Origin: Bacteroidales bacterium
GTDB taxonomy: Bacteria; Bacteroidota; Bacteroidia; Bacteroidales; Bacteroidaceae
DNA: 55,754 bases
NCBI GenBank assembly: GCA_022784065.1
Contig: JALFUO010000054.1
Span: forward strand, 1-55,754
Direction of reading: 5' to 3'
Below are positions 1-8,794 of the stretch, one piece after another (position 1 is the stretch's first letter; the number at the start of each line of letters is the position of its first letter). Below the pieces are notes generated by a model that saw nothing but the letters and a program-made list of their open reading frames with translations, did not search any database and had not been told where the DNA came from. The position numbers were made by a program, and so were the translations under genes.

Positions 1-22
1 CGTTTTGCAAAACGCCCCTACT
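1..22. repeat. Palindromic GGGCGTTTTGCAAAACGCCC repeat, partial, at the window edge
   Basis: The window opens inside the small palindrome CGTTTTGCAAAACGCCCCTA, directly downstream of the prfC stop codon. Closely related copies occur near 14093, 21282, 21447, 21518, 35370 and 42590. The copy is cut by the window start, so its left half cannot be inspected. Confidence 0.7.
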
Positions 23-23
23 G

Positions 24-1592
24 CTAAAATTCATTCGTAAAATGGAAACGGATGTGCTCAAAGTCCTGCTGTGCCATTTGCAGCACGTAGCCCGAGTCAG
101 CGAGGAACACGTCGCGCCCGTCGCGGTCCTTGGCCATGTACTGGTATTTGCGCTTCTTGAAGAGTTCGAGCTGTGCCGCGTCGTCGCTTTCAATCCAGCA
201 GGCCTTGTAAAGGTGGACAGGCTCCCAGCGGCACTTGGCGTTGTATTCGTTCTCAAGGCGATACTGTATCACCTCAAACTGCAATTGGCCTACGGTGCCG
301 ATAATCTTGCGGCCGTTGAACTGATTGACAAACAACTGCGCCACGCCTTCGTCCATCAACTGCTCGATGCCTTTGTTGAGCTGCTTCGTCTTCATCGGGT
401 CGGCGTTTTCGATATACTTGAACATCTCGGGCGAGAATGAAGGCAGGCCTCTGAAATGGATAAGCTCGCCCTCGGTGAGCGTGTCGCCGATTTTGAACGT
501 GCCGTTGTCGGGCAGGCCCACGATGTCGCCCGGCCAAGCCTCGTCGATTGTGCTCTTGCGCTGTGCCATAAACTGTGTGGCGGCAGAGAAGCGGAGCGTC
601 TTGCCTTGGCGCACGTGCAGATAGGGCGCGTTGCGGCGGAAACGGCCTGAGCATACCTTGCAGAAAGCGATGCAGGAGCGGTGGTTGGGGTCGATATTGG
701 CTGTAATCTTGAAGATAAAACCCGTGAACTTTTCTTCCTCGGGACGCACCTCGCGCTCCTCGGCCTGCGTGGGGCGAGGGTAGGGGGCAATCTTCACAAA
801 GCAGTCGAGCAATTCCTGCACGCCGAAGTTGTTGAGCGCAGAGCCGAAGAATACGGGCGCAACCTTGGCATCGAGATAATCTTCTACGTTGAACGCCGGA
901 TAAACGCCGTCGACGAGTTCAAGGTCTTCGCGCAGTTTTGCCGCGTCCTGCTCGCCCACGCGCGCTTCCAGTTCTTCGCTGCCGATATCGACGGACACGT
1001 GCTCCGTGACTTTCTGCTTGTCGGGCGTGAAGAGGTTGAGATTTTGCTCATATATATTATATACGCCCTTAAATCTTGTGCCTTGGTTGATGGGCCACGA
1101 GAGCGGGCGCACGGAGATTTGCAACTCTTGCTCCAACTCGTCGAGGAGGTCGAAGGGGTCGCGCCCCTCGCGGTCGAGTTTATTGATGAACACGATGACC
1201 GGCGTCTTGCGCATACGGCACACCGTCATCAGTTTGCGCGTCTGCGCTTCCACGCCCTTCGCTCCGTCCACCACGATGATGGCGGAATCAACGGCCGTGA
1301 GCGTGCGAAAGGTGTCCTCGGCAAAGTCTTGGTGGCCCGGCGTGTCGAGAATGTTGATTTTATATCCGTCGTAGTCGAACTCCATCACGGAGGTCGTTAC
1401 CGAGATGCCGCGCTGCTTTTCGATTTCCATCCAGTCGCTGGTCGCGGTCTTCTTAATTTTGTTGTTCTTTACGGCGCCTGCCACTTGGATTTGCCCGCCG
1501 AAGAGCAGCAACTTTTCGGTCAGCGTGGTCTTACCGGCGTCGGGGTGAGAGATAATGGCAAAGGTGCGGCGGCGTTCTATTTCTTGGTTCAT
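24..1592 (-). CDS. prfC: Peptide chain release factor 3
   Basis: Translational GTPase RF3, which recycles RF1/RF2 from the ribosome after peptide release. The 522-residue length fits the family. The N-terminus [17 protein letters not shown] carries the G1 P-loop in the RF3/EF-G form. G3 (DTPGHQDF) and G4 (NKLD) follow near residues 85 and 138, then the beta-barrel and C-terminal RF3 domains. It is the last gene of a minus-strand run LysE-DUF4924-rfbD-prfC, starting 30 bp after the rfbD stop codon. A short palindromic repeat sits immediately after its stop. No anomalies are visible. Confidence 0.97.
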   Translation of the reverse strand: MNQEIERRRTFAIISHPDAGKTTLTEKLLLFGGQIQVAGAVKNNKIKKTATSDWMEIEKQRGISVTTSVMEFDYDGYKINILDTPGHQDFAEDTFRTLTAVDSAIIVVDGAKGVEAQTRKLMTVCRMRKTPVIVFINKLDREGRDPFDLLDELEQELQISVRPLSWPINQGTRFKGVYNIYEQNLNLFTPDKQKVTEHVSVDIGSEELEARVGEQDAAKLREDLELVDGVYPAFNVEDYLDAKVAPVFFGSALNNFGVQELLDCFVKIAPYPRPTQAEEREVRPEEEKFTGFIFKITANIDPNHRSCIAFCKVCSGRFRRNAPYLHVRQGKTLRFSAATQFMAQRKSTIDEAWPGDIVGLPDNGTFKIGDTLTEGELIHFRGLPSFSPEMFKYIENADPMKTKQLNKGIEQLMDEGVAQLFVNQFNGRKIIGTVGQLQFEVIQYRLENEYNAKCRWEPVHLYKACWIESDDAAQLELFKKRKYQYMAKDRDGRDVFLADSGYVLQMAQQDFEHIRFHFTNEF

Positions 1593-1622
1593 TGGCGTGG
1601 GGATATCAGAAAACGATTTTTT

Positions 1623-2483
1623 TTACAATAACTCTTTGAGGCATTTCTTCAAAGAGTCTTTCCACCAAGGGATTTCGATACCGTAGGTCTGCTTGATTTT
1701 CGTCTTGTCTAGCACAGAGTAGTGCGGACGTGCGGCAGGCGTGGGGTATTCCTCGGTGTGGAGCGGGCGGACATGGCATTTGTCGGAAAGACCGGCAAGT
1801 TCGTGAATGGCACGCGTGAAGTCGTACCACGAGCAAACGCCCTCGTCGGTAAAGTGATACACGCCGGGGCGCACGCCCTTATCGACGGCCGTCATGATAG
1901 CCTCCGCAAGGTCGCGGGCATAGGTCGGCGTGCCGATTTGGTCGAAAATCACGCCCAGTTCCTCGCGCTCCTTTCCGAGGCGCAGCATCGTCTTGACGAA
2001 GTTGTTGCCGAAGGTGGAGTAGAGCCACGCCGTGCGGATAACCATCGACCCCGGGCAGTTGCGGATCACAGCTTCCTCGCCGGCGAGCTTCGTGCGGCCG
2101 TAAACGGAGTTGGGGCAGGTGTCGTCGGTCTCGGTATAGGGGCGGCAGGCCGTGCCGTCGAATACGTAGTCAGTCGAAACCTGTATCATCGTTGCGCCGA
2201 CAGCCTCGGCAGCATCGGCGAGATATTCGGGCGCCGTATGGTTGAGCAGTTCGCAGAGTTCCGGCTCGCTCTCGGCCTTATCTACTGCGGTGAATGCGGC
2301 GCAGTTGATAATATGGCTGATGCCGTTCATTTCAACAAAAGAAAGCACGGCCTGACGGTCGGTGATGTCGAGTTCTTCCTTGTCGGTAAAGAAAAACTTG
2401 CAGGTATCTGCATATTGCGGCGCAAGCACTTGCAGCTCGTTGCCGAGCTGTCCTTTGCAACCTGTTACAAGAATGTGTTTCAT
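1623..2483 (-). CDS. rfbD: dTDP-4-dehydrorhamnose reductase
   Basis: Extended short-chain dehydrogenase that catalyses the last step of dTDP-L-rhamnose synthesis, NAD(P)H-dependent reduction of dTDP-4-dehydrorhamnose, in the cytoplasm. The 286-residue length is normal. The Rossmann motif VTGCKGQLG is at residues 6-14, the catalytic YxxxK appears as YGRTK near residue 128, and VSTDYVFDG is a family signature. No other rhamnose-pathway gene (rfbA, rfbB, rfbC) is adjacent. The gene lies between DUF4924 and prfC on the same strand with gaps of about 30 bp, suggesting co-transcription. Confidence 0.95.
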   Translation of the reverse strand: MKHILVTGCKGQLGNELQVLAPQYADTCKFFFTDKEELDITDRQAVLSFVEMNGISHIINCAAFTAVDKAESEPELCELLNHTAPEYLADAAEAVGATMIQVSTDYVFDGTACRPYTETDDTCPNSVYGRTKLAGEEAVIRNCPGSMVIRTAWLYSTFGNNFVKTMLRLGKEREELGVIFDQIGTPTYARDLAEAIMTAVDKGVRPGVYHFTDEGVCSWYDFTRAIHELAGLSDKCHVRPLHTEEYPTPAARPHYSVLDKTKIKQTYGIEIPWWKDSLKKCLKELL

Positions 2484-2514
2484 TGCGTGTATATATATAA
2501 TATTGTATGTTCTC

Positions 2515-3060
2515 TTAAAACTCCAAAGGTTCTTCCTTGTCTTTGAAATAATAGTCAGACAGGCGGGCGAGCAGCGCAGATATATCGGCGGCGGCCGTTG
2601 CCGTTTCGGGCGAGACGGGCCGCTTTTGCAGACGGAGCATCATCACGCCGTAGAGCAACTCGAAGCAAGTTTGCAATTCGGGCGTTTCGCTTTCGGCGTT
2701 CTTCTTGCGCAGTTCCACGATATAGGGCAGCACTTTCAGGTAAAGCGCCTGGTAGGAGGGAAACTTGGGACTATTGGTCAGCGCGGCGTGCAGTTCGCAG
2801 AGTTGTTGCAGCACGTTGCGGCTGATGGGCAGGTGCCCCTGCTTGCGCAGGCCTTCGGATTTCATAATGCTGCAAAAGTCGGCATACCAGTTTTCGGCGG
2901 CCTGCTTCTCAGCATCGTCTTTGAACGTGAAGCGGCTAAGATATTCCTTGCCGATACGCTCCGCATCGCAATCGTAGGCCCGCAGCAAGTCCTCCACCTG
3001 CCAGAGGTAGAGCAGATATTCGGCGCGGTTGCTTTTGCTAAGTTTTTCTGCAATAATCAT
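2515..3060 (-). CDS. DUF4924 family protein
   Basis: A 181-residue mostly helical cytoplasmic protein beginning MIIAEKLSKSNRAEYLLYLWQ, which I recognise as the Bacteroidetes DUF4924 family; its function is unknown. The ORF-track entry extends to 3480, but that upstream part is an out-of-frame shadow of the LysE gene. The ATG at 3058-3060 is two bases from the stop of the upstream exporter and gives the conserved family N-terminus. The tight spacing implies a transcript shared with the LysE gene and rfbD. Confidence 0.85.
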   Translation of the reverse strand: MIIAEKLSKSNRAEYLLYLWQVEDLLRAYDCDAERIGKEYLSRFTFKDDAEKQAAENWYADFCSIMKSEGLRKQGHLPISRNVLQQLCELHAALTNSPKFPSYQALYLKVLPYIVELRKKNAESETPELQTCFELLYGVMMLRLQKRPVSPETATAAADISALLARLSDYYFKDKEEPLEF

Positions 3061-3062
3061 AC

Positions 3063-3731
3063 TCAATAGATAGATAAGTGGAACAGCGTCATCACGGCGT
3101 AAACCACGGAAGCCAGGAGCACGATGGTGCCGATGGTGCGGTTGAGGCGCAAGATGCCGCGCACGCCGAAGTTTTGCTTCATGCGGTTGATCACGTAAGT
3201 CAGTCCGAGCCACCAGAGCATCGCGCCGCCCACAATGGAAATGTAGCCCACGCACTGCCCGAGGAAATTGCCGGGTATGACAAAGGTGAGCATGTTGTAG
3301 AGGGCGATGAAGAGGAAGATAATCAGCGGGTTGGAGAGCGTGACAAGAAACGCTGTCGAGAAGTTGTGCAGCAGCGTGCCCTTTTTCGTGGACACGGGGC
3401 GCAGGCACTTGCGCGGGTCGGTGCGGAAGAGATACAGACCGAAGATGAAGAGCATGATGCTGCCGATGAGTTTCAGCCAAAAGAGGTTGCGCTCATTGTC
3501 GATAAAGTCCATCACGAACGACATGCCGAGGCCCGTGACGAGGGCGTAGATGAAATCGCTCAATGCCGCGCCCGCGCCGGTGACGAGACCGTAGTTGCGC
3601 CCCTTTTGCATGGTGCGCTGTATGCACAGAATGCCCACGGGACCCATGGGGGCGGAGGCGATAATTCCTACTAACATGCCTTTGAAGGCGAGGAGGGGTA
3701 AACTGGCAAATTCCGCAAATATATTATTCAT
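3063..3731 (-). CDS. LysE/RhtB-family transporter
   Basis: A 222-residue integral membrane protein with about six hydrophobic segments. The first segment contains GIIASAPMGPVGILCIQRTM, matching the LysE/RhtB exporter pattern in which PxGP lies near residue 30. Family members export amino acids or related metabolites across the inner membrane; the substrate here cannot be read from sequence. It heads the run LysE-DUF4924-rfbD-prfC with a 2-bp gap to DUF4924. The S41 protease gene lies further downstream in this strand's numbering and ends 30 bp away, so the two may belong to one long transcript. Confidence 0.87.
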   Translation of the reverse strand: MNNIFAEFASLPLLAFKGMLVGIIASAPMGPVGILCIQRTMQKGRNYGLVTGAGAALSDFIYALVTGLGMSFVMDFIDNERNLFWLKLIGSIMLFIFGLYLFRTDPRKCLRPVSTKKGTLLHNFSTAFLVTLSNPLIIFLFIALYNMLTFVIPGNFLGQCVGYISIVGGAMLWWLGLTYVINRMKQNFGVRGILRLNRTIGTIVLLASVVYAVMTLFHLSIY

Positions 3732-3761
3732 CTTCTTATCGTTTGTATAAAATGTCCTGTT

Positions 3762-4817
3762 CTAATTTGTTGTTTGGCAACGCTCCCGCAGCAGTTTCCG
3801 TGCGGTTTCGATGATGGTGTCGCGGTTGCGGGCATAGTCTTCGGAGGTAATGTCTGCGTGTACGTCGGGTTCGATGCCGCTTTCGGTGCAAACCATGTTG
3901 ATGTCGTACATCGGGCACGCCGAGAAGCGCAGCGACCAGCCGTTGGGCAGTTCCGAGGAGAAGGGCAAGCCTGCGCCGCCGCCGGTCTTGTCGCCCACGA
4001 TGGTCACCTGCGGCAAATGCTTCACGAACATCACGAACGAGTTGGCCGCGCTGTATGTGCTGCGGTTGGTGAGCACAGCCACGGGCTTCTGCCAGCGCAG
4101 TCCCGGGAACGGATCAAGTGTCACGGCCTCCGGGGAAGAGAGGTCGGCGTGACCCGTGCCCGTCTTGTGGCTCATGTAGGCGATGGTCGTCGTGCTGTTG
4201 ATGAATATCGAGGCCAATTGCTGCGCGGTCGTCAGCAGTCCCCCGCCGTTGTTGCGCAGGTCCACTATAAGTGCGTCGCAGAGTGATAGTTCCCGCATCA
4301 CCTCGTTGAGGTTGCCGTCGCCGATGGCCGTGTTGAAGGATACGCAGCGTATGTAGCCGATGTTGTCGTCGAGCGTGCGGTATTTCAGTCCGCAGGTGTA
4401 GCGATAGTCTTCCGTGCGGCCGAGATAGACGCGCTCCAAGGAGTCGGAATAGTTCATTGGATAGTCGTCGAACCATTTGCCATAGCGTGCCACGTCGAAC
4501 GGAGCATAGAGATTGGTGTGCCCGTCGCGCAGTTCCGCAAGCATCTTTCCGTAAATCTCGAACTGCTGGCGGTCGGTCAGCCCGTTGTTCACGGCGGCAG
4601 AGTAACGCGCGTAGACTTCGTTCCAATCAAGCCCGTATTCGCTTTGCTTTTCCGCAAAGAAGCAGTAATGCTCGTCCACGATGCGCCAAAGCGCGTCGAA
4701 GTTGCCGCGTGCCGTGTTCTCTGCCACGTCCTCTTTGATGCAGCCCGCGCACAGCAGGCAAGCCGTTGCAAGGAGCGGCAGGAGGCGGAGCGATATGGAG
4801 CGAAGCAGGCGAGGCAT
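3762..4817 (-). CDS. S41 family peptidase, lipoprotein
   Basis: Tail-specific (C-terminal processing) type protease. The N-terminus has a signal peptide ending in LLCAGC, a lipobox, so it is predicted to be a membrane-anchored lipoprotein. The 351-residue protein has an N-terminal helical part (FDALWRIVDEHYCFF, typical of Bacteroidetes S41 proteins). The peptidase core contains IVDLRNNGGG, the serine region NRSTYSAANSFVMF and the downstream KTGGGAGLPFS. No clear PDZ domain is visible, so the substrate-recognition part looks short. Its neighbours are a DUF3316 envelope protein upstream and the LysE exporter downstream. Confidence 0.9.
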   Translation of the reverse strand: MPRLLRSISLRLLPLLATACLLCAGCIKEDVAENTARGNFDALWRIVDEHYCFFAEKQSEYGLDWNEVYARYSAAVNNGLTDRQQFEIYGKMLAELRDGHTNLYAPFDVARYGKWFDDYPMNYSDSLERVYLGRTEDYRYTCGLKYRTLDDNIGYIRCVSFNTAIGDGNLNEVMRELSLCDALIVDLRNNGGGLLTTAQQLASIFINSTTTIAYMSHKTGTGHADLSSPEAVTLDPFPGLRWQKPVAVLTNRSTYSAANSFVMFVKHLPQVTIVGDKTGGGAGLPFSSELPNGWSLRFSACPMYDINMVCTESGIEPDVHADITSEDYARNRDTIIETARKLLRERCQTTN

Positions 4818-4877
4818 GGGTTTGATGAAAACTATGGTATCTATAAAATCTATGGCGACTATATATATAAATATTGT

Positions 4878-5747
4878 CTATTTCTTCTTGGGACGGAAGA
4901 TTGCGACGCGGCGCACGTAGCCGATGACAAACTCATTGCGCCAAGCGTGGCGTTTGAGGTCGTTCACGTGGCTTTGCCTCACGTCAGCGAGATAGCCGAA
5001 CGTAAGTACCGAGCCGCCCAAGGGTATGTCCAAGGTAGCCGTCAGGCGCACCGAGGGCGCGTTGACGGGATAGGTGAAGCAGATGTTGTGGTCGCGATGA
5101 CCGAGCGAAAAGAGTTCGTAATACGACTGCCCGTAAGCAGGCGAGAACATCAGTCCTGCGAGCGGCACGTCTGCTCCGAGGCGGGCGCGCCATTCTCCGC
5201 GCTTCACGCGAAAGGAATATTCCGCGAAAGCAGATGCGGCGAGGTCGATGGCGGCGCGTCCCTGCGCGGGATTGTTGCCGTTGCGCGTGTTGTAGGTGAA
5301 ACCGCCCGTGAACTCTGCCAGTCCGCCCAAGGCGATGCGCCAATGCTTGGAGGGACGGAAATTGTAGTGCCAGCCGCCGGCGGCTGTGAAGTCGGCATCA
5401 AGTTCTTTCCCGTCGTCGGTGGGCGAGGAAGGGTAGTCCGCCTGTACGGAAAATAAGGCCATAGTGCTCACCTTGCCTTTGCCCCAGCGAGCCAGGCGGT
5501 CGCTGCGGTGCGTCAGGGAGAGCGCGGGACCGGTGTACTCGAGCGGCGAGAGGTACGTGTCGAGCACGTTTGCCTTGCCGAAGCCGAAGAGCCACGTGTG
5601 CTCGGTGATGCTCGGCGCGGTGCTTTCCGCGGTGCAAGGGGCAGGGGCTTTCGTGCTGTCGCTTGCGGCAACAGCGTGCGGCGTTGTTTCTGCCAAAGCG
5701 GCGCAAGGCAGCAGACACAAAATATATGTGAGCAGGCGGCGCGTCAC
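4878..5747 (-). CDS. DUF3316 family secreted protein
   Basis: A 289-residue protein with a Sec signal peptide (MTRRLLTYILCLLPCAALAE). The mature part alternates short aromatic-rich strands and has features of an outer-membrane barrel or barrel-like protein. Motifs such as ASAFAEYSF and NEFVIGYVRRVAIFRPKKK at the C-terminus match what I know of the Bacteroidetes DUF3316 family; no function is established. The start codon overlaps the DedA stop by four bases (ATGA), so the two are translationally coupled. The C-terminal KKK tail is unlike a canonical BAM beta-signal. Confidence 0.75.
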   Translation of the reverse strand: MTRRLLTYILCLLPCAALAETTPHAVAASDSTKAPAPCTAESTAPSITEHTWLFGFGKANVLDTYLSPLEYTGPALSLTHRSDRLARWGKGKVSTMALFSVQADYPSSPTDDGKELDADFTAAGGWHYNFRPSKHWRIALGGLAEFTGGFTYNTRNGNNPAQGRAAIDLAASAFAEYSFRVKRGEWRARLGADVPLAGLMFSPAYGQSYYELFSLGHRDHNICFTYPVNAPSVRLTATLDIPLGGSVLTFGYLADVRQSHVNDLKRHAWRNEFVIGYVRRVAIFRPKKK

Positions 5748-6379
5748 TTTTTCAGTCCTTTGTATATCAGCACGCCAATCACGGCGGCCACGATGATAAG
5801 GATGGCGTAGCCTATTTCATGGCTGTATGTCGAGGCGAGTAGGTAAACGTCCTCCGTGGTCTTTAAGTCGGTGTAGCGGTAAATGCCGTAGCCCATCAGT
5901 GCCAGCACCGTGTTCCAGAGCCCTGCGCCGAGCGTGGTGTAAAGCAAGAACGGCGCAATCTTCATGCCCGACAGGCCGGCGGGGATACTGATGAGTTGGC
6001 GCACGGCAGGCACGAGCCGCCCGAAGAACGTGGAGGCTGCGCCGTGGCGGCGGAAATACTCCTCGGCATTCTTCACCTTCTCCTCATCTATGAGGCATAT
6101 ATGCCCCAAGCGGCTGTTGGCGAATTTGTACACGATGGGACGGCCGAGCCAGCGCGAAAGGCCGTAGTTGACCAATGCGCCGAGGTCGGCGCCGACGGTG
6201 GCAAACACGATGACGAGGAAAATATTGAGGCTGTCGTCCGCCATGGCTTTCCACGCGGCGGGCGGCACTACCACCTCCGAGGGAAAGGGAATAAATGAAC
6301 TTTCGATGGCCATGAACAGGGTGACCACCCAATAGTTGAGGTTTTCAAGCACCCAACGAAACAGTTCTGCTGTATCCAT
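5744..6379 (-). CDS. DedA family membrane protein (VTT domain)
   Basis: A 211-residue inner-membrane protein of the DedA/SNARE-associated (VTT) family, now associated with lipid-carrier and phospholipid translocation. Family features are visible: an acidic/proline motif FIPFPSEVVVPPAAW around residue 30 and the conserved FFGRLVPAVRQLISIPAGLSGM around residue 120. At least four hydrophobic segments are present. It lies 18 bp after sufB, in the place where sufC is expected in many Bacteroidales, and overlaps the DUF3316 start by 4 bp. Confidence 0.92.
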   Translation of the reverse strand: MDTAELFRWVLENLNYWVVTLFMAIESSFIPFPSEVVVPPAAWKAMADDSLNIFLVIVFATVGADLGALVNYGLSRWLGRPIVYKFANSRLGHICLIDEEKVKNAEEYFRRHGAASTFFGRLVPAVRQLISIPAGLSGMKIAPFLLYTTLGAGLWNTVLALMGYGIYRYTDLKTTEDVYLLASTYSHEIGYAILIIVAAVIGVLIYKGLKK

Positions 6380-6397
6380 ATTATAATATTGTATATA

Positions 6398-7846
6398 TCA
6401 ACCTACCGAGCCTTCCAGCGAAACGCTCAGCAACTTTTGCGCTTCAACGGCAAACTCCATCGGAAGTTTGTTGATGACTTCCTTTGCATAGCCGCCCACA
6501 ATCAGTCCCACGGCATCTTCGGTGCTGATGCCGCGCTGGTTGCAGTAGAATAACTGATCTTCTGAAATTTTCGACGTTGTGGCTTCGTGCTCCACTATGG
6601 CATTGTTGTTGGCCACGTCGATGTAAGGGAACGTGTGCGCGCCGCATTTGCTGCCGAGCAGCAGCGAGTCGCACGAGGAATAGTTGCGGGCGTCAGTTGC
6701 CTTGCTGCCCACCTTCACCAGTCCGCGGTAAGAGTTTTGGCTGTGCCCTGCCGAGATGCCTTTCGATATGATGGTGGAGCGCGTGTTCTTGCCGAGGTGA
6801 ATCATCTTCGTGCCCGTGTCGGCCTCTTGGTAATGGTTCGTCACGGCCACGCTGTAAAATTCTGCCTGAGAGTTGTCGCCCGAAAGGATGCACGAGGGAT
6901 ATTTCCATGTAATGGCGGAGCCGGTTTCCACCTGCGTCCAAGAGAGTTTCGCACCCTTGCCGCGCAGATGCCCGCGCTTTGTCACGAGGTTGTACACGCC
7001 GCCGCGTCCCTGCTCATCGCCTGGATACCAGTTTTGCACGGTGGAATATTTTACCTCAGCATCTTCCATCACGACAATCTCCACTATGGCGGCGTGCAGC
7101 TGGTTCTCGTCGCGCATCGGCGCGGTGCAGCCTTCGAGATAACTCACGTACGCCCCGTCGTCGCACACGATGAGCGTGCGCTCAAACTGCCCCGTCTCGC
7201 GGGCATTGATGCGGAAATAGGTGGAAAGTTCCATGGGGCAGCGTACGCCCTTGGGGATATACACGAAGGAGCCGTCGGAGAACACGGCGGAGTTGAGCGC
7301 GGCGAAATAATTGTCGCGGTAGGGCACCACCGTACCGAGATACTTGCGCACCAAGTCGGGGTTTTCGCGCACGGCCTCGCTGATAGAACTAAAAATGATG
7401 CCTTTCTCTTGCAGCGTTTCCTTGAAAGTGGTCTTCACCGACACGGAGTCCATCACGGCGTCTACCGCCACGCCCGCCAAAGCCATGCGTTCTTCGAGGG
7501 GAATACCGAGTTTGTCGAACGTTTTCATCAGTTCGGGGTCGATTTCCTTTTCCCCGTCCTTATTCTTTGACTTCTGCGTGGGGTCGGCATAGTAAGAAAT
7601 GGCTTGGTAGTCTATTTCGGGCAGATGCACGTGCCCCCAAGTCGGCTGCTCCAAGGTTTGCCAGTAGCGGAAGGCTTTCAACCGAAAATCGAGCAGCCAT
7701 TCCGGCTCTCCTTTCTTTTGGGAGATGAGCCGGATAACGTCTTCGTTCAGACCTTTGTCAATGATTTCGGTCTGCACGTCGGTGGTAAAACCGTATTCGT
7801 ATTTTTTCTCGGCGGCTTCGCGCACGAGTTTGTTTTTTTCTTCCAT
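6398..7846 (-). CDS. sufB: Fe-S cluster assembly scaffold SufB
   Basis: Scaffold subunit of the SUF system (SufBC2D), on which iron-sulfur clusters are assembled in the cytoplasm. The 482-residue protein is complete and family-like: the N-terminal [26 protein letters not shown], then the beta-helix core with [14 protein letters not shown] and the C-terminal [22 protein letters not shown]. The ORF track starts at a TTG (7852); the ATG at 7844-7846 gives the usual MEEKNK start. It follows cvpA as in other Bacteroidales, but sufC, sufD and sufS do not follow; DedA does. No partner SUF gene is in the window. Confidence 0.95.
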   Translation of the reverse strand: MEEKNKLVREAAEKKYEYGFTTDVQTEIIDKGLNEDVIRLISQKKGEPEWLLDFRLKAFRYWQTLEQPTWGHVHLPEIDYQAISYYADPTQKSKNKDGEKEIDPELMKTFDKLGIPLEERMALAGVAVDAVMDSVSVKTTFKETLQEKGIIFSSISEAVRENPDLVRKYLGTVVPYRDNYFAALNSAVFSDGSFVYIPKGVRCPMELSTYFRINARETGQFERTLIVCDDGAYVSYLEGCTAPMRDENQLHAAIVEIVVMEDAEVKYSTVQNWYPGDEQGRGGVYNLVTKRGHLRGKGAKLSWTQVETGSAITWKYPSCILSGDNSQAEFYSVAVTNHYQEADTGTKMIHLGKNTRSTIISKGISAGHSQNSYRGLVKVGSKATDARNYSSCDSLLLGSKCGAHTFPYIDVANNNAIVEHEATTSKISEDQLFYCNQRGISTEDAVGLIVGGYAKEVINKLPMEFAVEAQKLLSVSLEGSVG

Positions 7847-7882
7847 AAGCAAAAATGCCTTGCTGGCTGTTGCCAGCGACAG

Positions 7883-8386
7883 TTATCGGTCAAACCGCAC
7901 CCACGTGGTGTCGGCTTTTTCTTCTTCAACTTCATCGTTGTTGAAAAAGGCTTTCACGATGCCGGCCGTAGGTTTGTAGAGTTTCGACTCTGCCGCTTTC
8001 TGCTTGTTCATGATATGGAGCGCGTCCATGGCGTTGAACACGCAACTAATGAGCAGCGCGTATTTCAAGATGCCCACTAATGCGCCGAGAATGCTGTTGG
8101 GCATACCCAGCTTTATGCCCTTCATTGCCTTTGTCAGCAGATTGGCAACGAAGCCGAGGGCAATGGGCACGATGATCCAAAGAATGAAAAACGCCACGAT
8201 GCTCGTGAACATATTGGTCTCCGTGCCGTCTACGCTGAGGTATTTGCCCAAAGTGGCGTAGCACGTGGCGGCAACGAACAGGCCGATCAGGAAACCGGCA
8301 GACGAGATTATTTCTTTGAGAAACCCGTTGCGCCAGCCGCTGAACGCCGCCCATAGAACGAGAATGATTACAAAGAGGTCAATCAT
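7883..8386 (-). CDS. cvpA: CvpA family protein
   Basis: A 167-residue inner-membrane protein with four hydrophobic segments and the opening MIDLFVIILVLWAAFSGWRNGFLKE, characteristic of the colicin-V-production (CvpA) family. The family is linked to envelope homeostasis; the molecular role is unclear. The charged C-terminus after residue 130 is cytoplasmic and disordered-looking. It lies between infB and sufB, the order I expect in Bacteroidales, but is separated from infB by a 400-bp gap carrying an inverted-repeat element. Confidence 0.88.
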   Translation of the reverse strand: MIDLFVIILVLWAAFSGWRNGFLKEIISSAGFLIGLFVAATCYATLGKYLSVDGTETNMFTSIVAFFILWIIVPIALGFVANLLTKAMKGIKLGMPNSILGALVGILKYALLISCVFNAMDALHIMNKQKAAESKLYKPTAGIVKAFFNNDEVEEEKADTTWVRFDR

Positions 8387-8445
8387 AGGGGAGGAGGATC
8401 GTTTCTATATAATATTATATAGTCTCAATGCGTTGGTTGCATTAA

Positions 8446-8688
8446 GTGTTAAGTGCCTGGAAGGCACTACTGAGCGAAGCGATGGTAACCGGGCACGAAG
8501 TGCTCGGAAAGAGTGGCAAGGGTGATGTGCCTGGAAGGCACTACGCCACAGGACATGCTCTTTAAACATTGCCACAGGCGTACTGCCTTCCAGGCAGAAT
8601 CATTGCAATAGCCTACACCGAGGACTTCGTCCCCGGTTACCATCGCTACGCTCTGTACTGCCTTCCAGGCAGTTAATTCCTTAATCAT
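8446..8688. repeat. Inverted-repeat element built on TGCCTGGAAGGCA palindromes
   Basis: Two imperfect arms of about 58 bp (8451-8508 and 8617-8674) are reverse complements: both read TGCCTGGAAGGCA, then GAGCG(A/T)AGCGATGGTAACC, then GACGAAG-type sequence. A second inner pair of TGCCTGGAAGGCA palindromes lies near 8527 and 8583, giving four palindromes in 240 bp. It occupies the cvpA-infB gap. The same palindrome recurs near 42634. It could fold as a long RNA hairpin between infB and cvpA. No ORF is credible here. Confidence 0.85.
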
Positions 8689-8732
8689 ATTGCTTATTAT
8701 TCAACCAACGGGTTAGTGGATATATTCGATAA

Positions 8733-8781
8733 ATCAAACCGGCAGGCAAGCAATCGGGCACACCCGCTTGCCTGTCTGCCG
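8733..8781 (-). terminator. Probable terminator after infB
   Basis: Just past the infB stop codon the arms GGCAGGCAAGC (8741-8751) and GCTTGCCTG...TGCC (8766-8780) form a strong hairpin. On the minus strand it is followed by GGTTTGATTTA, a weak U-rich run. It would separate infB from cvpA-sufB. Confidence 0.6.
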
Positions 8782-8794
8782 AGAGAGATGTTGC

